Part shown: piece after piece, positions 5,845 to 6,766 of the stretch
How positions within the stretch are numbered: position 1 is the first letter of the stretch
Layout of the letters: each line of letters opens with the position of its first letter
DNA from: JBBPYA01 sp038200385
GTDB taxonomy: Bacteria; Actinomycetota; Actinomycetes; Mycobacteriales; Geodermatophilaceae
DNA length: 6,766 nt
Reading direction: 5' to 3'
Assembly: GCA_038200385.1 (NCBI GenBank)
Contig: JBBPYA010000348.1
Span: 1-6,766 of the forward strand
The notes under the pieces: generated by a model
Database searches by the model: none
The model's input: only the letters and a program-made list of their open reading frames with translations
What the model was told of the DNA's origin: nothing
Position numbers and translations under genes: made by a program

Positions 5845-6766
5845 GTGAGGGTGTCCACGAGTTCCGCCGCGGTGGCCGAGCGGTCGAGCAGGCCGAGCAC
5901 GTGCTCGCGGGTGCCCCGCAGCGGCTCGAGGGTGGGGATCCGGACCAGGCTGTCCCGGCCGACATCGAAGATGACCGAGTCCCAGGACGCGGCTGCGACG
6001 TGCCCCGGGTACCGCCGCAGGCACTCGCCCCGGAAGAACGCCCGGGTGTCGTTCGGTGGTGTGAGCATCGCGGCGTCCACCTCGGCGGGCGGGATCAGCG
6101 TCTGCATGGACCCGCGGGCGACCAGCCGGTGGTACAGCCCGCGGTCGGGTCGGACGTCGGCGTACTGCAGGTCCACCAGGGCAAGTCGCGGGCTGCCCCA
6201 GCTGAGGTGGTCACGGGCTCGGTAGCTGTCCAGCAGCCGGAGCTTGGCCGGCCAGTCCAACTCCCCGGCCAGCAGCATCGGATCGCGCTCGAGCCGCTCC
6301 AGGACCGATTCCCAGCGGTCGAGCACGTCGGCGGTCTGCTCGTCGCGGTCCGCGCCGTAGCGCCGCTCGACGTAGGCCCGGGCCAGCCGCAGGTACTCCA
6401 GCTGCAGCTGGATCGCGGTGATCCGTCGCCCGTCGCGCAACCTGACCAGGGTCTTCAGGGTCGGGTCGTGGGACACCGCGCGCAGGGTGTGGACCGGCTC
6501 CTCGACGGTGAGGTCGACGTCGATCGCGTCGTCCTCGATCATCGCCAGCACCAGCGCCGTCGTCCCGGCCTTGAGGTAGGTCGAGAGCTCGGACAGGTTG
6601 GCGTCGCCGATGATGACGTGCAACCTGCGGTACTTCTCGGCGTCGGCGTGCGGCTCGTCGCGGGTGTTGATGATGGGTCGCTTCAGGGTCGTCTCCAGAC
6701 CCACCTCGACCTCGAAGAAGTCGGCCCGCTGGGAGACCTGGAAGCCCTCGTCGCGGCCGTCCTGAC
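5835..6766 (-). CDS. dop: Pup deamidase/depupylase Dop, C-terminal part (5' end outside window)
   Basis: Dop converts the C-terminal Gln of Pup to Glu and can also hydrolyse Pup from modified proteins. It shares the carboxylate-amine-ligase fold with PafA. About 309 codons are visible, roughly the C-terminal three fifths of a family of around 500 residues. The first visible residues are [17 protein letters not shown], followed by [13 protein letters not shown], typical of Dop rather than PafA, and then the shared core [17 protein letters not shown] and [14 protein letters not shown]. The C-terminal region ([14 protein letters not shown], then SWDSVIFDV) is the Dop version of the small C-terminal domain, ending in LVDTLTGG. 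The reading frame is open to the right edge, so the GTG at 6702-6704 is internal and not the start. The N-terminal catalytic Asp and the Dop-loop cannot be inspected. It precedes pup by 67 bases and is the most upstream visible gene of the cluster. Confidence 0.95.
   Translation of the reverse strand, partial: QDGRDEGFQVSQRADFFEVEVGLETTLKRPIINTRDEPHADAEKYRRLHVIIGDANLSELSTYLKAGTTALVLAMIEDDAIDVDLTVEEPVHTLRAVSHDPTLKTLVRLRDGRRITAIQLQLEYLRLARAYVERRYGADRDEQTADVLDRWESVLERLERDPMLLAGELDWPAKLRLLDSYRARDHLSWGSPRLALVDLQYADVRPDRGLYHRLVARGSMQTLIPPAEVDAAMLTPPNDTRAFFRGECLRRYPGHVAAASWDSVIFDVGRDSLVRIPTLEPLRGTREHVLGLLDRSATAAELVDTLTGG
6636..6674 (-). repeat. 39-base exact direct repeat, copy in dop
   Basis: This is the second copy of the repeat at 2185-2223, in the same orientation and same reading frame. 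The two copies are about 4.45 kb apart and bracket the 3' part of dop, pup, the oxygenase gene, prcB, prcA and the 5' part of pafA. Confidence 0.9.

Noticed and set aside
5558..5965. A longer, 135-codon version of pup starting inside dop
   Set aside because: The extra 66 residues have no Pup similarity and overlap dop, whereas the ATG at 5765-5767 has a good Shine-Dalgarno and gives normal Pup length.
6702..6704. GTG as the start of dop
   Set aside because: Conserved Dop sequence ([11 protein letters not shown] and EVEVGLETT) continues upstream of it to the window edge, so the codon is internal.

Overview
The window is very GC-rich and carries the hallmark genes of the actinobacterial Pup-proteasome system, so the source is almost certainly an actinomycete. 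GTG starts, GC-ending codons, and the style of the PrcA and PrcB sequences suggest a Pseudonocardiales- or Geodermatophilales-like organism, but that rank is a guess. Coding density is close to 100 percent. No stretch of 300 bases lacks a gene, and I saw no tRNA, rRNA, CRISPR array, transposase or prophage gene.

Left module (about 1-1427, + strand): the 3' end of a small YCII/DGPF-domain protein is followed at once, in the same frame, by a 427-residue ECF sigma factor. The sigma factor has a long C-terminal DUF6596/TPR-like extension, which is the architecture of the ECF42 group. DGPF plus ECF42 is a known genetic pairing.

Right module (1429-6766, - strand, read right to left): dop (5' end beyond the window), pup, a DUF2236/MpaB-type oxygenase, prcB, prcA and pafA. 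Gaps are 67, 26, 44, 30 and 9 bases, so these look like one operon. Dop deamidates the C-terminal Gln of Pup and can also remove Pup from targets. PafA ligates Pup to substrate lysines. PrcA and PrcB form the 20S core that degrades pupylated proteins together with the Mpa/ARC ATPase, which is not in this window and may lie upstream of dop.

The most unusual points are the predicted heme oxygenase-like gene wedged between pup and prcB, and an acidic Pro/Ala-rich tail of about 89 residues on PrcA. The two modules converge with a single base between their stop codons. I found no clear evidence of an entirely new system; the oxygenase insertion is the best candidate for something undescribed.
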